In this document: positions 48,710 to 61,525 of the stretch, piece after piece
How the letters are laid out: each line of letters starts with the position of its first letter
How positions within the stretch are numbered: position 1 is the first letter of the stretch
NCBI GenBank assembly: GCA_000827495.1
Contig: KN817527.1
Location: forward strand, 527,203-591,202
Direction of reading: 5' to 3'
DNA: 64,000 nt
Source: Hypholoma sublateritium FD-334 SS-4
Lineage: Eukaryota; Basidiomycota; Agaricomycetes; Agaricales; Strophariaceae
Notes under the pieces: generated by a model
Told to the model about the DNA's origin: nothing
Database searches by the model: none
The model's input: only the letters and a program-made list of their open reading frames with translations
Made by a program: the position numbers and the translations under genes

Positions 48710-49741
48710 AAGATTCGATTCTTACGTCGTACCGCTTCTACTTTACTACTATAAACATCGTTACTTTAATACATACGAGTCAAAGTTCGGGGACGGTTTC
48801 AACGCGTATGGTGAGAACTCTGCTAGATTATAAAATGTTTAGTAGCCTTGGAGTATCCCAATGCATTGCATGACTAGCATAATTAGTACGCTTGACTTTT
48901 GCTTGCCAGCGACTAGTCATTTGCCAATGGGGCGACTACTGCGGAGTCACCGGGCACCATCGACAATTAAGCGTGTCAAAGATGTATGCTGTGCGACAAA
49001 TGTGTCGCCATTCGGTCCCTCACCCGGTTCTGGTTATTGGGTATTACTTGTATATTTATACCAGGCAACGCGTTCCGGGCAATCGATTTAGACTTTTGCC
49101 ACAAGCAATCCACGGATTGGAAGAAACACATTATTTAACCATCCAATAACCATCACGATAAGCAAGATAGCTTACACGTCTTTCCCAATGGCACTGATCA
49201 TCTATTATTATTTTGACTTGCCCTTGACTATGTAGATTGGCTCCCTCGATTGTCATTTGAAAGCCTGTCTGCGTACCAGATCAATCATGTTTTCAATGGG
49301 CGTTGATTCGCTTTGTAGTGCGCTTGTCGGCACAGACTCGGCACACCTTGGGCACGCCGTATCACCCTTGTATGCGGAGAACCTATGCTTGCAGCGTCTT
49401 TTGCCTGCGCAACTGATTTGTCGGCCCATGATATCATGATTGCTTCTACGACTGCAAATATTTAGTGGCATGTGGAGCAACTTACTATTCGACATATTTA
49501 CCGCCAAATGACCAGACTCAACGCTTGCCAATGTGACCTGGAGGAGACTCAAGTAAAAATAACCATCTTCGACAGCATTGGTCATTTTGTATGGTCTTCA
49601 GGTACAGATATGAATATATGAGGTACTGTATAGCTGATTGAGACAATAAAAACATGATTCTATCACCACGGTATTGAATAAAAAGGCGGAGAATAGATGT
49701 AGGCTTTACGTCCTTCATCTCACCTTCATCCGAGCGGCTCT
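48710..49741. other. Intergenic, no gene seen
   Basis: About 1 kb between same-strand genes. The open frame to 48833 that overlaps the end of the kinase gene is 3' untranslated sequence. Confidence 0.5.
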
Positions 49742-50964
49742 ATGGCTCCCTGGATAGTTCTTTTATTTGTTGGTAGCACTACCGCCGTCGCCAGCATTGG
49801 AGGTGGGGACCGACGCTTTACCCCTTTGTTGGGTAATACCTCAGTCCTCCCTTCGGGATGGATACAAGATCCAGTGGTTCCATGTCTAGGGTGTGCTCAT
49901 TCTGGAAATTTCTCCTAGGACTCGGTGTGTAATTAAAGCTTATTAACTGCAGCACATGCCCCGACATTCTCCTTGGACCTACCTTCATGGATGGTACTTC
50001 GATGACCATCGAGTCCTGTGTGGCATTCTGCAATCAGCAAGGACAGCGTCTTGCTGGGCTACTAGGCCCCCAATGTGGTGTGTTCCTAGATTTCAAATAT
50101 CCCATTAAGAATAGCACCTCATCGTGCTACTTCTGCAGTCTGTAGCAACATATTTAGACCCGGTGGAAATTGTTTCGAGAGTGACCCAGGCCAGTGCACC
50201 ATACCAGGCCTCTCCACCGCATGTCCCGGAAACCCCGTAGAATCTTGTGGGGGACTAAATACCATGCCGCCGGTGTACAACTTGCTCAGAAACGAGGACT
50301 CCCAATTCTTTTGCTCAGATCCGACCTGGCCAGGTGGAGCGGCGTTGGTCGTTGGCCAATGGCGTTTCTCGTATTTCTACAAGTATGTCAATCGAACATT
50401 CAATATTTATTTTATATCTCAATATTCGTGCGTCCGTAGCGACTCCATAACGGCACGAGCTTTGGGTCGTAATGCAGTCAATTTACCAGTGCCTGTCCCC
50501 CGAGGAAATATGACTTCAGCGATCTGCACGACAGCATGCGGAAATGCAGGTCTGTCAATTCTTATTTATCTAAAATCTGCCTGATTTCTTACAACTACAG
50601 GATTTACCCTCGCCGGCGTGGAGTTCGCAGACGAATGCTGTACGTATATTTCTAACATATAGCTACTTCAAGGATCTTAATTGTTATCATTTGGACGCCA
50701 ATAGATTGCGGGAATGCGATTGAGAATAACGCTGCCCCCATATCGGCACTCCAGCACTGCGATGGGATCCCCACCACATTCATCCCGTTTCCGACAACCG
50801 GATCTGCTCTCATGGCCTGCACCGGAAATGTTCAAGAGTTCTGCGGAGGACCGGACATAATTTCTATCTACACACTTCCTGGAACTGGTATCATCCCATT
50901 GATCCCCTTTGACGAGGATTTGGGTGGTCAATGCACCGCAAATAATTGTGTGGGGTCCACATAG
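49742..50964 (+). CDS. Secreted protein with two WSC domains
   Basis: Exons 49742-49890, 49953-50077, 50139-50382, 50440-50549, 50601-50639 and 50705-50964 give 308 residues; introns are 51-65 nt. A signal peptide is clear (MAPWIVLLFVGSTTAVAS). WSC domain 1 shows MTIESCVAFCNQQG, GPQCVCSN, FRPGGNC and CPGNPVESCGG. Domain 2 shows MTSAICTTACGNAG, ECYCGN, ALMACTGNVQEFCGGPDIIS. WSC domains bind carbohydrate; they occur in wall-stress sensors and in secreted wall-active proteins. No transmembrane segment or GPI-type end is seen, so this is probably a free extracellular protein. The first donor (GTGTGC) is the weakest junction. Confidence 0.8.
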
Positions 50965-51230
50965 TAGGCATTCAAGTTGCAGGTTCTTACGGTGGCTGAG
51001 CAAGAGTATTTTAAATGTTAGATGCACTGCGAACTGTATATGTATGCCTCCTACCGGTAAATAAATGGCGGTGGCCAATTCCCAATGTTCTACAGCGTCA
51101 TGAGGAAACCCAGAAAAATAAAGAGTGCTACGACCTACGCGCTATAAGTACATCCAGTGAAATGTAGACGAGACTGACTATGATACAGATTATATGCAGG
51201 TGCCTATCACACCATTGACTATGACTGCCA

Positions 51231-54063
51231 TCAAGGACCCATGCCCCAAATCTCCAAGCCAACACACTCGAATGCAACCGTCGCACCCTTCATTGGGCCA
51301 GGCGAGCATAGAGGCTCATTACCAAAGGTCGGACATGGCGCTGAGGACCCGTCAAAGAGCGTGTCATCGAGATATAGACCGTAATGCCCATCGCTAGAGA
51401 GGATATTAGAGCGGGACGGATCACACGAAAACGAGCGTCGTACCCTCCACCGAACGAGATGTACTCCGGTTCGCACAACGCGACGTAGTTATTCTTCCCC
51501 GTGCACTTGAACACCTTCAGCGTGTCATGCTGGTATTTCCACAAGAACCTGAAATAAGGTTCGCATCAGTCGGTCATGGTTTAGGAGTATGGTAGCGAAA
51601 TTCGCGCAAAGCGATAAGAAATAGACGCGGTGGCCTATCGGCCAGCTTCCGAATCAGGGCGAAGAGAAGCTGGGAAGCTGGCCCGAGGCAAGGGAAGCCG
51701 AAGCCAGAAAGGCTTAAAAGAGGCGCAGGATGGGCAGACTCACGACTCGCCACCCCCGAAATAGCCCCGTCCACCCTTGCCGCCGCGGATGCCCTCCGCG
51801 AGCCACGCGCCGAACACGGCGCCATCTGCGTCCTTCATAGCAACTAACATGGATGTGCTCAGCACTTCGCCGGGCACCGGCCGGCGCGAGGCGTGGGCTT
51901 CACATCGTGAGTACAGCGTGTTGAGGCTGATCCCATTCTGATCGAGCGAGTAGATCAGCGTCCAAGCCTTGGGGAGGCGAGCGAGCGCGGGGAAATTGGG
52001 GCGAAGCTGGATGGCAACAGTTCAATGGGGGCTTAGGAAATAACGGGTCAACGGAGACTTACGTTTATTGCAAGCTCGGGCGTAAGTACCGGTGTCGTCA
52101 GCTCTTTGCGCCCCAGCAGCTCCACCTTACCGGTCTTCTTCTCGATGAACGCGCCCATACTGCCGCCGCCGTTACCATTCGGGTCGCCGCCAGTTCCCAT
52201 CATCGGGGCAGAGTTGGATTTAGCAATACCGGCCTTGCCGTCCTGGGTAGGGAGCGACGTCGCCCGAGAGACCACGGAGCCCGACTCGGTAGTCATTCCA
52301 CTTTGCCCCCGCCGTGAGCCAAATCCGAAACCGAATCCACTGCCCCATCCGCCCCGTCCCCCGCTCGCAGCAGCTTGGTCGCCTCTATCAATATACGTGG
52401 CGGTGGCACGCGGCGACGCCGCCGGTTGCCCTTGCCGCGGCAGGGCCGGCGGCACGCCCGGGGAGAGGTGGCTGTCGCGCATCTCCTGCTCCAGCTCCTC
52501 CGAGTACCCCTTGTCCCACATGCGCCCGCCGTAGCCTTCGCCCGCATAGCCCGGCGCGCCGCTCGGTGGCACATACACGTGCGGCGCGAACGGCGACGCG
52601 CTGTGCGTGAGCGTCGACGACGAATACAGCGAAGATGACGTGGCCGGCAGGCCGGGCGGCGGCGGGGACGCGGCGAACGCGCTCGTATGCGTGAACGTGG
52701 GCTGCGCGGGAAGCGTCTGCGCATGGTGCGGCTCGGCGTACGCGCGCGGGTCGTGGAAGATGGACTCGAGCGCCGGCCGCGCGCCGCCCTGGCCCTGTGC
52801 GGGCGTCCGTAGGAAAGTCGCCATCCACTTTCCGGGCAGTGTGCTGAGAGAGCCGGAGAGAGCCGACGAGCTCTGCGCGCGCGTCAGGTGTGCTTTGCCG
52901 TCGTCCTCGCTGTCGAAGTGGCCAAGGTCATCGATGGAGGCGTCAAGGGAGATGGTAGGGGAAGAGGATGTCGACATGCTCGGCGAGCGGCTTATCAACC
53001 CTGCCGAGGTTATGGGCTCTGCAGGCTTCGGCTCCGCGACAGCGATGGAGGGGGAACGTGTGGGCACGAGGCGACTTCCCTGCGCAGACGACGGAGCATG
53101 TTGGGGAGGCGAGTATGGAGTCGGTCGCAGCACGGATGATGAAGGTGCGACGCGGAAATAGTGATGATCGACATCGTGTGTGAAATCAAATTCGTTGTTC
53201 AGAGTGGCAAGAGAATCGACGGGCGTTATGTTAGACGATGATAGAGGGGACGGGGGTCCGAGGGTTGCAGTAGAGTGCGAGTATTGAATAGGTTCTGGAG
53301 AAGAAACAGGATCCAGCTCAACGGTGGGCTCAACGGCGGCAGGGGGAGGTGGTGAAGGTGAAGATGTTGTGTTCAGGAAATATAAGGGGTCGGCTTCATG
53401 CAGTAGCAGCTCGTTGAGCAACGAGCTCCGCTTATTTGAACGCTGCTTTGCTTCGTGGGCGAATTGGTCGAAGTACGAGAGTGTGGGATTCGATTCGTTG
53501 TCAGTGCAGCCGAGGTGCACGCTTCGAGAAGTCGATCGCGATGAGGATGATGCTCTAGATGTCGATCTTGCGTGACCGGATGGTGGCACATCCAAGTCGG
53601 TTACTGTGGTCGAGTATGTATTTGCGTTGGATGGTGTCGCCGTCATTGGCTCTTGTAGGCCGTCGAAATCATCAAAATCTGTGGATAGTGGATCGTCTGA
53701 GCTCGAGACCGACACAAACGCGCCAAAGTCGCTGCCCTGGGAACTCATGCTCGCTGACCGATGGTGGAAAGGCTGTGGTGGCGGCTTTCTGAATTTTGGC
53801 TCTTCAGGTGGCAACTGGGTAGGCCCGAGGATGGGCGATGCATGGGGGGTTGACGGCGAGAAGAGAGTCGAGAATAGGTCAAAGTTCTGTTCGTTTGAGA
53901 ATGGCATGGAAGATGTGTAACCACCGATTTTGGTGTGTGATGCCGTCGAGCTCGGGGGTTGCGGTGACTGCCCATCTCTAGTCGTCGGGGCCCTTGGTGT
54001 GGTCGGCGAAGTTATCGGTGATGGCAGATCCGGAGGCACGAGTTCGTCCAAGAGAGACGCCAT
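51231..54063 (-). CDS. OXR1: Oxidation resistance protein with TLDc domain
   Basis: Exons 54063-52063, 52006-51744, 51548-51444 and 51393-51231 give 843 residues; introns are 56, 195 and 50 nt. The C-terminal 200 residues are a TLDc domain: LPKAWTLIYSLDQNGISLNT, GEVLSTSMLVAMKDADGAVF, GGGES then FLWKY, KNNYVALCEPEYISFGGGDG, HYGLYLDDTLFDG, FGNEPLC and FECVGLEIWGMG. OXR1/TLDc proteins protect against oxidative damage and can act on the V-ATPase. The first 640 residues, nearly all in one exon, are disordered Ser/Pro-rich sequence, much longer than in yeast Oxr1. The start is the ATG at 54063; the open frame before it begins with GTG. Confidence 0.9.
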
Positions 54064-54796
54064 GGCCTGCGCGTGTACTGACACGTCGCGTCGACGATAT
54101 CAGAGAAATAGAGGAATTAGATGAATGTCGGCTGGATATCAAATGCGCACGTTGAATTCCTTAATAATCATCAGGTTTCGAGGCACTCACTTTCGTATTT
54201 ATAGCCCGTTCCCCTACCACACCCCAAATTCTCGTGTTTTAGAACAGATGATGTCGGTCGATACGTCGTGCGGAAGTGTTGGCATGCTGTTGGATGGTTT
54301 GAGTTGGAAGCGTCCTATGTAGTAAGAACGTAGTTACACCCACAGGGGATTCGATATCAGATCATGTAATAGACACCATTCAAGGTTTGTGCGACCTGAT
54401 GGACCCTAGCAGTTGATGAGCTAGTCAGCACTTGGCCCCTCAGAGAAGAGGCGGTGCCGGCGATGGGGTGCGTTGAACGTAGGCGAAGTAACAATTTGAA
54501 GTTGAAGAAAGGATTTCGCTTAATTATTAGGGGAAAGATAGTACGTTCCCATCACGTGATATTTTCGATCGCGCGGCGGACCCTGAATGACTCGCCGAGC
54601 GCTGAGCCACTAAGGGCAGAGGCATAGGTAATTCCGATATCCAAATCTCGGAGGCGCCTAAACGCAAAATGGTACTCTCTCTAAGAAAGCTATACGTACG
54701 GCGTTTAATTCAAGTTTAATTCGTAATTATGGCTACTTATACAGAAATAAAACTAGTCGTGAGGAAGGCGTGCATGTAATTGCCACTGACTGAAAA
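54064..54796. other. Intergenic, promoter of OXR1 and terminator of OPT
   Basis: Same-strand spacer with no gene; it includes a TCACGTGA palindrome near 54552. Confidence 0.5.
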
Positions 54797-57700
54797 TTAA
54801 CTTGCAATAGGCGTAAGCCGCATGCAATAGTCGGGATTTCCTTCTGGATTCTGTGGAAAAATTGGATTATTTCAGTCCTCGGAGGCATGAAAAAACGTTT
54901 GACATACCAAGGCCCAGAATGGCATGTTCGTGACCTTGCCGCTTCCACCACCCACAGCGAAGGTGAACACGAAGACCATGACCTGTGTTCCTCCGTCCAG
55001 AGCAGCAGAGAGGAGGAAGTTGTACTTCCTGAACCATCTCGGGCGATACTTCCTCAAATAGTACTGAGAGAAGACCGCGAGGCAGAATGTCGTAAACACG
55101 GAGCTGTTGATGCCGACGCTCAGATATCCGAGAGTCCCTGTAAGCGGATCATTAGCTATGCCGATTTTAATAGAACAAGTTTACATACAGCACAATACGG
55201 GGGTGACGACTTTGTCAGCGCCGATCTTGGGGTAGTACTTGTGGATAACCCAGAATGGGATCGGAATGGCGAGTCCAATAAGGATGGAGAATGGAACGAT
55301 CTAGCGCGGAACTTCAATAACCGGTGCAATAAATGTCAAAAACAGGGCTTACCGCGTAGCGGCCACTTGGTGCAAAGAGAAGGTTTCCGAGAGCTCCCCA
55401 TGATACTGCGTCGCTGTTGAATGACTATAAAGACACTGTCAGTCCTGTTGTCATGATACACTATTTCATATTTACTGACTTGGACTTGTTGACCGGACCA
55501 CTACAGATAACAAGATATTAATAAATTATTCGTCCTCTTCATAATAGTGAAGCTTACGATGTTAGAACCTTGAACATCCAGGAGAATCTCCCTATGGGTG
55601 CTGATGATGACCTTCATGATGATATAATTGAGCAGGCCGCCCTAAATACAAATATCAGAATTAGCACAGATATCGGGCGAGACGACCTACAATGATGGCG
55701 CCCATGCACTGCACGGTGAAGGTGACTCGGGGAGGTAGCTTCGTGTATTGTCCCATCTTGAGATCCCGGACTAGACCACGCGCCTGTTCGACGGTGTTGT
55801 ATCCGTAAAGCGTGAAATACATGTTAGTCTGGGGGCTGCCGGGAAGGATAGACGCCCCGAGGATCTAAAATTAGAATGAGGGCGTCAACAAAAGACACAG
55901 AAATGGCTGGTCCATGAAACTTACTTGGACCAAATTCTGGATATCGGGAACGAACCCTGTGATGGCGTATACAGTCACAACGAACGGAAGGAAGACGGTC
56001 GCGATGATCAAGGCCACGAACAGTCCCCACCTGCACAGGAAAACGGTCAGATGATTTCAGGTATTCATCTCAAAAGGGACGTACCATGGAAGGCCGGAGT
56101 GCCCGGTGTAAAGTGTCGCCAGTGCCATTGCCACGCTTCCGACGAAGATTGCAATGTACCACCACATGGGCACCTCGTTGTAGACTTTCATCTTTTCGAG
56201 ATGCGGGTCGTACGTCTCGCCAGCCTGACATGATCACCGGTCGTGTGAGCGGTGGAATTCAGAAAATAAATGCCCCGCTCACCCTGTACTTCCTAATAAC
56301 CTCGACGATATCCTTTCCGTACCATATAAAGACGTGTGTGATGGTTGCGCCAATGGCCAAATTCCCACCGATCTTCCAGAGTAAATTCGACGCCGCGAAC
56401 CATGGGAGACCAACTGCTTCCAGCTTGGTTGGATCTAGGCGGAAGTTGTCGTCCAATATCTGGAGCTGGTCGTAAAGCGTCCCGTTGAGATTGAAAAGCG
56501 ACTGGGAGAGGAACGGGAAGTTTTGGGTGCTCCATGTGTTGGCCGCATAGGTTGCGCAGAACGCAATACTGGAAATCTTTTTCAACAGCGCACGTACTGT
56601 CGAATAAATAACAAGCTTACATGCAGATCATCACACCGAAGTAGAGCGACAATTGAGTGGAAAGAGGGGTGAAGAGGGCACCCAATGATCCACCGCCAGA
56701 TCCGACGTAGTTCCAATCCAGGCACAGCGCGAACATGCCAATACCTTCATTGCCCGCAGCGCCACCTAGCGTTCAGGTATGGTGGTCACTAAGCGTCCCT
56801 CGTACTGCAGATGAACGACTCACCGAAGATGCGCGTAAACCATGGGCTGTCCCTCTTCGCCAAGCAGAATACACTGATTCCGGTGAGCGTTCTGGACCAG
56901 TAGCACCCCCATCAGCCCGGAACTATCTTTCGGGAAACAAACGACTTACGGGGCAATGAACTCAGGGAACCATTCCCACACGAAAATCGAGATGAAGACA
57001 AGCCAGAAAAACTTGACGCGCTTCTTCTGGAGGAAGATCTTCTTTCCACGGTGCAGCGCATCGAATAGCTGGACGGTGGGGAGCAGATTCGGGAACACGA
57101 TGTACGTTGGGTATACCAGGAACGCGCGCATGATACCTGGCGGTCCGTGATCAATTGGATATGGTTACCAAAGATAGCATGTGGACCTACCAGCAAGACC
57201 ATACCCGAGCAACTGAGATCCTAAAATAGACCTGTCAGAACGGAGTGACCGGCGCGATAACGAGAACACGAACCGATAAGAGTGAAGATACCAACACCAA
57301 CGTTAGGCTGAACGTTGGGCAACATGTTAATAAACTGGGGCCCTGCTTCAATGTTGCTCATGACATACCGAAAGGTTATAATAGAGCGAATCTGCAGCGA
57401 AAATGCTGATCGCCAACGCCGACTCTGCTGCGGTGGTAGAGAAGATAGTGATTGCCACATGCTCCTTGATATCTATCGGTCAAAGGGCGGATATGGTCAG
57501 CTTGAATGAAGTATAGGTGAGATATGAATAGCGTACTGAACGGTCCGGGATTCATGAACCTCCAGAATGCGTTATCTCGTGTTCTCAGACGTTCGTGCAC
57601 GTTGTGCGGCCCAGGAATCGCTTCTTCCATGGCGAGGCCGAGTAGGTATGCAACGATCTGCAAGAACAACGGACTGACATAGACCGTCTGAGGTCTGAAG

Positions 57701-58121
57701 TACTAATAATTGTAGGGGTTTGAATTAGGAAGCACGAAGAATAGAAACTACACTTACGAATATCTGCCCAAGAACAGCGCCGAAGCATGATAGGCCAAGA
57801 CCCAAAAACCACATGCGGAAGGTAAACGCGGGGAGGGATGGGTCGTCCTCGAGGGAGATAAGACGAGTGGCCACGTCAATGTCGGTTTCTGCGTAGAATA
57901 TCTCAGTATCATGTCCAGTAGCGACAAAAGAGAAACAAACCAATTGGCCTTTCTTTTCCGTCCTCGCCCATGTCGATGGCTCGCACGTCGTCGTAGACAT
58001 CGCCTTCGAGGCCGAGGGCTACGTCGACGGAGCCCTCTTTGCTTCCACCCTTTTCATCGCTGAAAGATTCGTCTTTCTCCTTGACGGGTACTCTCGAGGG
58101 AGCAGTATCGATTTCTGCCAT
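54797..58121 (-). CDS. OPT-family oligopeptide transporter
   Basis: A many-exon gene (at least 14; the first are 58121-57941, 57888-57758, 57702-57537 and one from 57472), ending in an exon that gives NPEGNPDYCMRLTPIAS. After an acidic N-terminus the frame shows MNPGPFNIKEHV (the NPG motif of the family), GVGIFTLIGSQLLGYGLAG, FLVYPTYIVFPNLLPTV, CLDWNYVGSGGGSLGALF, MWWYIAIFVGSVAMALATLY and KYRPRWFRKYNFLLSAALDG. These are signatures of fungal OPT transporters, proton-coupled carriers of tetra- and pentapeptides, glutathione or metal-peptide complexes. The substrate cannot be told. Downstream exons were placed by motif continuity, not all individually verified. Confidence 0.88.
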
Positions 58122-59923
58122 CCTGGTGAAGGCGGGAAGTCAATCGAAGGAAAGAGGTGGCTCTGGCGATGCTCCCTCATATACCCGCAGAGACACCATG
58201 TCACTCCATAAGTCGTGTGGTACAATGTGGTACACATGGCTCACATCTGGGAACATCGTTACGCTTATAGACATAATTGTGATGGGCTCGAGAAAGTTGT
58301 AAACTCTTGGTAAACTCGTAAAATCTGAGTGGCAAGCTATAAATAGATCAACGCTCGGCACTGCCAAGCACTTTTCGCCTTGCGGTGCGATAACATTTGC
58401 ATTTACCAGGTTCAAGTTGCGTACATAAAAAGCGTGAAAACAAACCACTGCATACAGGTATACCCAGGCTTATATACCTTGGAACGAGTAAAGAGTTCAA
58501 ATTCTGGGACAGCTGTTACGTGCAGATAAGCAGTTTGTTGTCGGAGGCGGCCTGAGGCGGCCCGTTACTACTACGCGTGAGTGCATGAGCAATGGGACCC
58601 GGGATCTCAACTCTCCGTCGTATACGTATCATTACATCTCAGTATACATTGCCTTTGAAATTGGTGCAGTTGAAGCTCTGTGATTTTACTGATATTTGGC
58701 TAAGCATTACGGCTCCCCAGACCGAGGACCGACCAAGCCGCATTGAACGAGTTTGCCTCATTTGGAAGTGCCAAACAGTGTGATATTGGTGCGGTACGAT
58801 GGACAGCCTGCCATGGAGGCTCACAATTTCTCCATTGTGAGTTATTCGTCATCAGAATACATTGCTTTACCCGATGGTATCAGTCTGTCAAAAAACGCAA
58901 CAGCGCTTGAACAGCGCCCTATAGTAAGTACTACTAGTGCTGCTTTTAGGTTGCCGCTATCATAATGCCGAGTTAATATCCCATTATGCAGTGAAGTGAG
59001 TATGAGTATGTATGAGCCTCATTGAGTTCGTTCAACTGAGATGCATAACAACGCATGGGAGCGCATGCGACATTACGTCGCCTTGTGATCCTCTTGATAG
59101 TCCAATGGAGACAGGTCCGCACGCGTACATGCACCTGATAGTGAACCACTGCAGAATTTTTCTCAGTTAACGATATACCCTTACTATGTCTCCTACCTAA
59201 TAATAACTACATTCTTGGATTCAGATATCCGGTAAAATGGAGTATGTTTACCCTTATCTTGCCACGCATTACCACTCAGTTATTGATCGTTTTTCATTAC
59301 ATTGATCACACATTTTTCCGAGATTATCACCGATGATGATTTCGCAGATTGGGCGCCGCTTCGGGCAATGCTTCATTATGGAGGTATGTCTGTTTGTATA
59401 GGAACATGTTCGCAGGGAAGAGGCGCCCTGTTAAAGCATTTATTTATAAACGCAAACAGGCCGAAGCCGGCCAACAATACCCACCGTCTACAGGTCTCTA
59501 CGTTCTAAATCAAATACCGCATCAAATTGGCACATGGCCGTTTCCATGAACTCGCTTTCACAAAGACGACACGATAACCGGCATTTTGCATGGCAGTCTG
59601 TCAATGAATTACTTGATTCTTGCCATTGTTTCGGTAAAGTTCAAGTTATCATGCAGGTATCATTTTTTTGTATGCAAGCTCTCGCTCGACCACGCCAGGT
59701 AGGTGTTTCCCAAGTGCAAATTTATTACGACTAATCCAGGGAAATGTAGGAAAGCGTGGATTATGGTGTATGTTTGACTGACTCGGACAAGCAGTTGTTT
59801 AAGCATGCTTATGGCTGACAATTGGTATACAACGCATCAGATGTAGAATACGTTTATTTAATATCGCGTGACGACGGACGACAAGGAAAGGTGTACCGAC
59901 GTGATAATTCAGAAGGATGAGTA
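58122..59923. other. Intergenic, no gene seen
   Basis: About 1.8 kb upstream of OPT and downstream of the F-box-like gene. A short open frame around 58753-58965 contains no ordered motif. Confidence 0.5.
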
Positions 59924-61525
59924 TCAATATACCTCCAGAATTATATCCAACAGGCACGACCCCTTCTCAAATGCGGGTGAGAGACATTCCGTCGCCATCT
60001 CCACAGCGTTTGCAACATGGCATGGACCCGCAGCGTCACCCGCCAGTCGCGGGGCTAGGATGTGTACCGAAAACCGCTCGAGCTTGCTCCATTTGTCCTT
60101 GCGCAGCTCATCTACCCACTTCTGCCAAATTAATCCGTCCCCCCCTTTCTGCGCACGGGTGAACTGCTTGACGGCCCAACGATCCTCATCCGGGAAACCC
60201 CCAATCTTGACTTTAAGAACGACCTCGCGCATGCTGCGGGAGGGCGCGCTTTTAAATAGCCTGAAAGCCCAGCTGAGCTCTTCGTTCTCGCCTCCCGTGT
60301 GCCAGAACGAAACACTGAGCTCCAGTTTCTTCAACTGTGTCATTTGCTCGATATCGCTGGGCTGAGCTAGCATTTCGGGGTTGAGCCAGGTGTCGGGGTG
60401 CGCGACGTCATCGCGTATCATCTCACTTTCGGACATGATCAACTCTGGAAGGAATTGAGTGACGCCCAGACCGATCGTATGCAGCTGCAGATGCTGTATG
60501 CTGTGCGATGCCGAGTTCAGAACCCTCCTAGGGATGTCCATGTTGCGCGGGAAACCGTCTATGAAGATGACTTGGACATGTTCAGGATGGGTCATATCAA
60601 CGTAATCCTCGTTTTCGCTAGACCCCTTCCAAAGCTGTAGTAAACTGCAGACATCTTCTCCCGAGATATCCCGTAGTGTCAAAGAACGGAGTCGTCGATC
60701 GTCACTGGGTGGCTTCCCCTTTTCTGCGTATTTCGGATGGAGGACGAGATCGTCGTGAATATCTTGATCCAGCGCGCAGTCGACAACTGATAGGGTCTTC
60801 AAACGCTTAAAGCGTCCCAGAATGTTCCTCGGAAGGCCTTTCACCCCATGCAGACTCAGCGTCGTTAGAAACTGGGGGACGATGAGGTTGCATAGCGCCT
60901 TCTGGAACATTTGCGACATCGAAGACCATCCGACATTCTGGTAAAATAGATTGATCTCCACCGTCCTGAGGCGGTTGAGTTTTTGCAGAGCTTTGGAGAA
61001 GATGTAGCCCGGACCATCTTTCTCGTCGCAAAGAACCAGTTCGTAACGCATATCATCCAACATTTCCAGATGGGAATATTCATCCGACTCCCAACCATCG
61101 GGAAAAGGAAGCCGCCGTTCGTTATTCTGCATGGCGTCCGTGAAGGAGTTGTCGCGAATGGATATTACTTGGACCTCGCACGCAACTTCATCTGTGAGCA
61201 GCTCTTTGAATTTGGCGACGCGCTGAAGGATGTTGTGGCGACGTAGGTTAAACGTTATTGACCGGAATAATATTTTCCGGCATGCCTTGGAAAATATTGG
61301 GTGCGCTAAGTAGAGCGCTTTGACCGTGGGGTAGTCGATGGTGGCATCCAAGTTTCGTAGGTGTTCCGTACAAATGAGCCAAATGATATCATTGGGAAGC
61401 TCAACGACTGGATTCCTGGGCGCGAACGCTCGGACAACTGGGACTTGGGGCGTGACTGGTGTTTGTGGGGAATAAGGTTGGGCCAAAGGGCCATTGGGGT
61501 TCAGAATAAACATCGGGGTAGTCAT
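59924..61525 (-). CDS. F-box-like protein with leucine-rich stretches
   Basis: A single-exon frame of 533 residues from the ATG at 61525. An F-box-like segment lies at about 40-85 (VVELPNDIIWLICTEHL, ... AHPIFSKACRKILFRSITFN). It is followed by irregular leucine-rich stretches (LNRLRTVEINLFYQNVG, FLTTLSLHGVKGLPRNIL, RLRSLTLRDISGED, LKKLELSVSFWH). Such proteins are greatly expanded in agaricomycetes and may serve as SCF ubiquitin-ligase adaptors; the substrate is unknown. The plus-strand frame inside it is a shadow. Confidence 0.75.
   Translation of the reverse strand: MTTPMFILNPNGPLAQPYSPQTPVTPQVPVVRAFAPRNPVVELPNDIIWLICTEHLRNLDATIDYPTVKALYLAHPIFSKACRKILFRSITFNLRRHNILQRVAKFKELLTDEVACEVQVISIRDNSFTDAMQNNERRLPFPDGWESDEYSHLEMLDDMRYELVLCDEKDGPGYIFSKALQKLNRLRTVEINLFYQNVGWSSMSQMFQKALCNLIVPQFLTTLSLHGVKGLPRNILGRFKRLKTLSVVDCALDQDIHDDLVLHPKYAEKGKPPSDDRRLRSLTLRDISGEDVCSLLQLWKGSSENEDYVDMTHPEHVQVIFIDGFPRNMDIPRRVLNSASHSIQHLQLHTIGLGVTQFLPELIMSESEMIRDDVAHPDTWLNPEMLAQPSDIEQMTQLKKLELSVSFWHTGGENEELSWAFRLFKSAPSRSMREVVLKVKIGGFPDEDRWAVKQFTRAQKGGDGLIWQKWVDELRKDKWSKLERFSVHILAPRLAGDAAGPCHVANAVEMATECLSPAFEKGSCLLDIILEVY

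Noticed and set aside
48576..48833. Apparent frameshifted continuation of the kinase fusion
   Set aside because: The proper frame ends at 48709 in a way typical of the C-terminal domain; the other frame is AT-rich 3' untranslated sequence.
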